Assembly (NCBI GenBank): GCA_900553655.1
Contig: USEQ01000098.1
Coordinates: 1 to 5,690, forward strand
From: an uncultured Slackia sp.
Lineage (GTDB): Bacteria > Actinomycetota > Coriobacteriia > Coriobacteriales > Eggerthellaceae
Direction of reading: 5' to 3'
DNA length: 5,690 bases
Both the position numbers and the translations under genes were made by a program. Below the pieces are notes generated by a model that saw only the letters and a program-made list of their open reading frames with translations, ran no database searches and was not told the DNA's origin. Within the stretch, counting starts at the first letter, position 1. Each line of letters opens with the position of its first letter. Positions 4,506-5,690 of this stretch are shown here, piece by piece.

Positions 4506-5690
4506 ATGATTATTCGAGAAGGCAAGAGCTGGGTATACGCGATTTTTGCCGTTGTCGTGCTTTCATCGGCGTTAGGCAATCTTTCCCAGACCGGGCTTAA
4601 CGCCATGTTGGTCACCGTGTGTGAAGAACTCGGCATTTCGACGGGCGTCGGGCAGTGGCTCACCACGGTGTACATGTTCGTGCTCGGCGCGGTAGTCCCG
4701 CTTTCTTCGTATCTGATGGGTCGCTTCAGGCTGAAAGACCTGACGCTTGCCTCTATAGGCATTTTCATCGTCGGCGCGTTTATGGCTGCGTGCGCCCAAG
4801 GATTTGCCGTGCTGCTTGTCGGCCGTATCGTGCAGGCTATTGCAGCAGGCATGCTTTTGCCTCTGCTGCAAACTATCGCCATGACGCGTTTTCCCGATGG
4901 GCGTAAGGCTACTGCTATGGGAATCTCGGGTGTAGCGATGGGCTTCGCTCCCAATATCGGTCCCACGATAGGAGGGGCGATGGTTGATACGCTGGGATGG
5001 CGCAGCTTTTTCGTGCTTCTTGTGGCTCTTTCTCTCGCTCTCTTCGCGTTCTGCCTTTTCTTCATCAAGCGTCACGATGACGCCTCGTATCCGTCGGGGC
5101 TGGACCTTTTCTCGTTCGTGCTTTCTACCGTCGGGTTCGGCGGCATTCTGGTCGGATGCTCCGAGGCCTCGTCCTTCCCGTTGACGAATCCTCTCGTCTG
5201 GGGTCCTATCCTCGTGGGAGCCGCAGCGCTCGTTTGGTTCGTGAAGCGCCAGCGCGCTCTGGAGCAGCCGTTGATCGACATGGGCATTTTCGAGTCGAAA
5301 ACGTACACGGCCGGCTTTATTGCCCAAGGATTGCTCTGCGCATCGTTCATGGGCATCACGCTGCTTGTCCCTCTTTATATCGAGGGCTTGAGGGGCGGCA
5401 CGCCCCTTGAGGCGGGCATGGTTCTTCTGCCGGGGACCGTTGCCGCATTGATCGTCAATCCGCTGGCGGGGTATTTGACCGACAAAATCGGCGCACGTCC
5501 GGTCGGACTGGTCTTCGGGTGTTTTCTTGCCGTCGGTGCGGTAAGCATGGTCTTTTGCGACCAGGCGACGCCTTTGTGGGTCGTCTGCGTCATGCAGGGC
5601 GTGCGCAGCGTGGGCGTTTCGGGGCTTATCGGTCCGCTTACCTCGTGGAGCCTTTCCGAACTCAAGGGGAAAAGCGTCGGAGACGGCAGT
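4506..5690 (+). CDS. MFS transporter, EmrB/QacA (DHA2) drug-efflux family, 3' end beyond window
   Basis: The frame is open from the ATG at 4506 to the right edge (395 codons, no stop). DHA2 proteins are usually about 460-520 residues, so perhaps 70-120 are missing. It is an integral cytoplasmic-membrane protein, predicted to be a proton-driven exporter of drugs or other amphiphiles. Hydrophobic segments lie at about 10-32, 50-70, 79-97, 100-124, 136-158, 168-187, 201-218, 230-246, 268-290, 312-330, 341-360 and 366-388, fitting a 14-helix protein cut in its last part. Family marks are QWLTTVYM (50-57), the helix-4 GRIVQAIAAG (106-115), the antiporter motif C GFAPNIGPTIGG (145-156) followed by GWRSFF, and a second motif-A-like GYLTDKIGARP (332-342). 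The start is supported by CGGAGG four bases upstream. Helix 1 lacks the acidic residue common in the family. Substrate cannot be told; neighbours give no clue. Confidence 0.92.
   Translation, partial: MIIREGKSWVYAIFAVVVLSSALGNLSQTGLNAMLVTVCEELGISTGVGQWLTTVYMFVLGAVVPLSSYLMGRFRLKDLTLASIGIFIVGAFMAACAQGFAVLLVGRIVQAIAAGMLLPLLQTIAMTRFPDGRKATAMGISGVAMGFAPNIGPTIGGAMVDTLGWRSFFVLLVALSLALFAFCLFFIKRHDDASYPSGLDLFSFVLSTVGFGGILVGCSEASSFPLTNPLVWGPILVGAAALVWFVKRQRALEQPLIDMGIFESKTYTAGFIAQGLLCASFMGITLLVPLYIEGLRGGTPLEAGMVLLPGTVAALIVNPLAGYLTDKIGARPVGLVFGCFLAVGAVSMVFCDQATPLWVVCVMQGVRSVGVSGLIGPLTSWSLSELKGKSVGDGS

Noticed and set aside
4253..4600. A 115-codon plus-strand frame between rho and the MFS gene
   Set aside because: It begins within the terminator hairpin, overlaps the MFS start in another frame, and has no ribosome binding site or recognisable sequence.
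4572..5327. Long minus-strand frames opposite the MFS transporter
   Set aside because: Charged, non-family products opposite a clear membrane protein; typical antisense shadows.

Overview
The window reads as chromosome from a moderately GC-rich actinobacterium. The best guess is class Coriobacteriia, Eggerthellaceae or a relative. This rests on the long disordered N-terminal extension of Rho, an LAAC-type lipoprotein of the kind common there, and a TalC/FSA-type transaldolase directly in front of rho. The taxonomic call is inference from gene content, not a marker match. All bases are either in one of five genes or in three intergenic gaps of about 230-285 bases.

Layout: (1) 1-297, minus strand: N-terminal 99 residues of a secreted lipoprotein that runs off the left edge. 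(2) 298-528: divergent intergenic region with a candidate promoter for each flanking gene. (3) 529-954, plus: a short SlyD-like FKBP peptidyl-prolyl isomerase, closed by a strong intrinsic terminator at 984-1018. (4) 1019-1184: promoter and a leader of roughly 120 nt holding a 10-bp direct repeat and small palindromes. (5) 1185-1865, plus: TalC/FSA-family enzyme whose active-site residues (E60, F132) point to transaldolase rather than fructose-6-phosphate aldolase. (6) 1862-4222, plus: rho, overlapping the transaldolase by 4 bases (ATGA), with a 362-residue charged, Q/N/R/D-rich, AT-hook-containing extension before the canonical Rho domains. (7) 4221-4296: two hairpins, the second a probable terminator. 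(8) 4297-4505: intergenic with a candidate promoter. (9) 4506-5690, plus: an EmrB/QacA-type (DHA2) MFS transporter cut by the right edge.

The genes do not form one pathway. Transaldolase and Rho are probably one transcriptional unit with coupled translation, linking a pentose-phosphate enzyme to the termination factor. FKBP, the lipoprotein and the transporter each look like separate transcription units. I see no mobile element, CRISPR array, tRNA or rRNA. The most interesting item is the N-terminal extension of Rho, which looks like a nucleic-acid-binding and possibly phase-separating or prion-like region.
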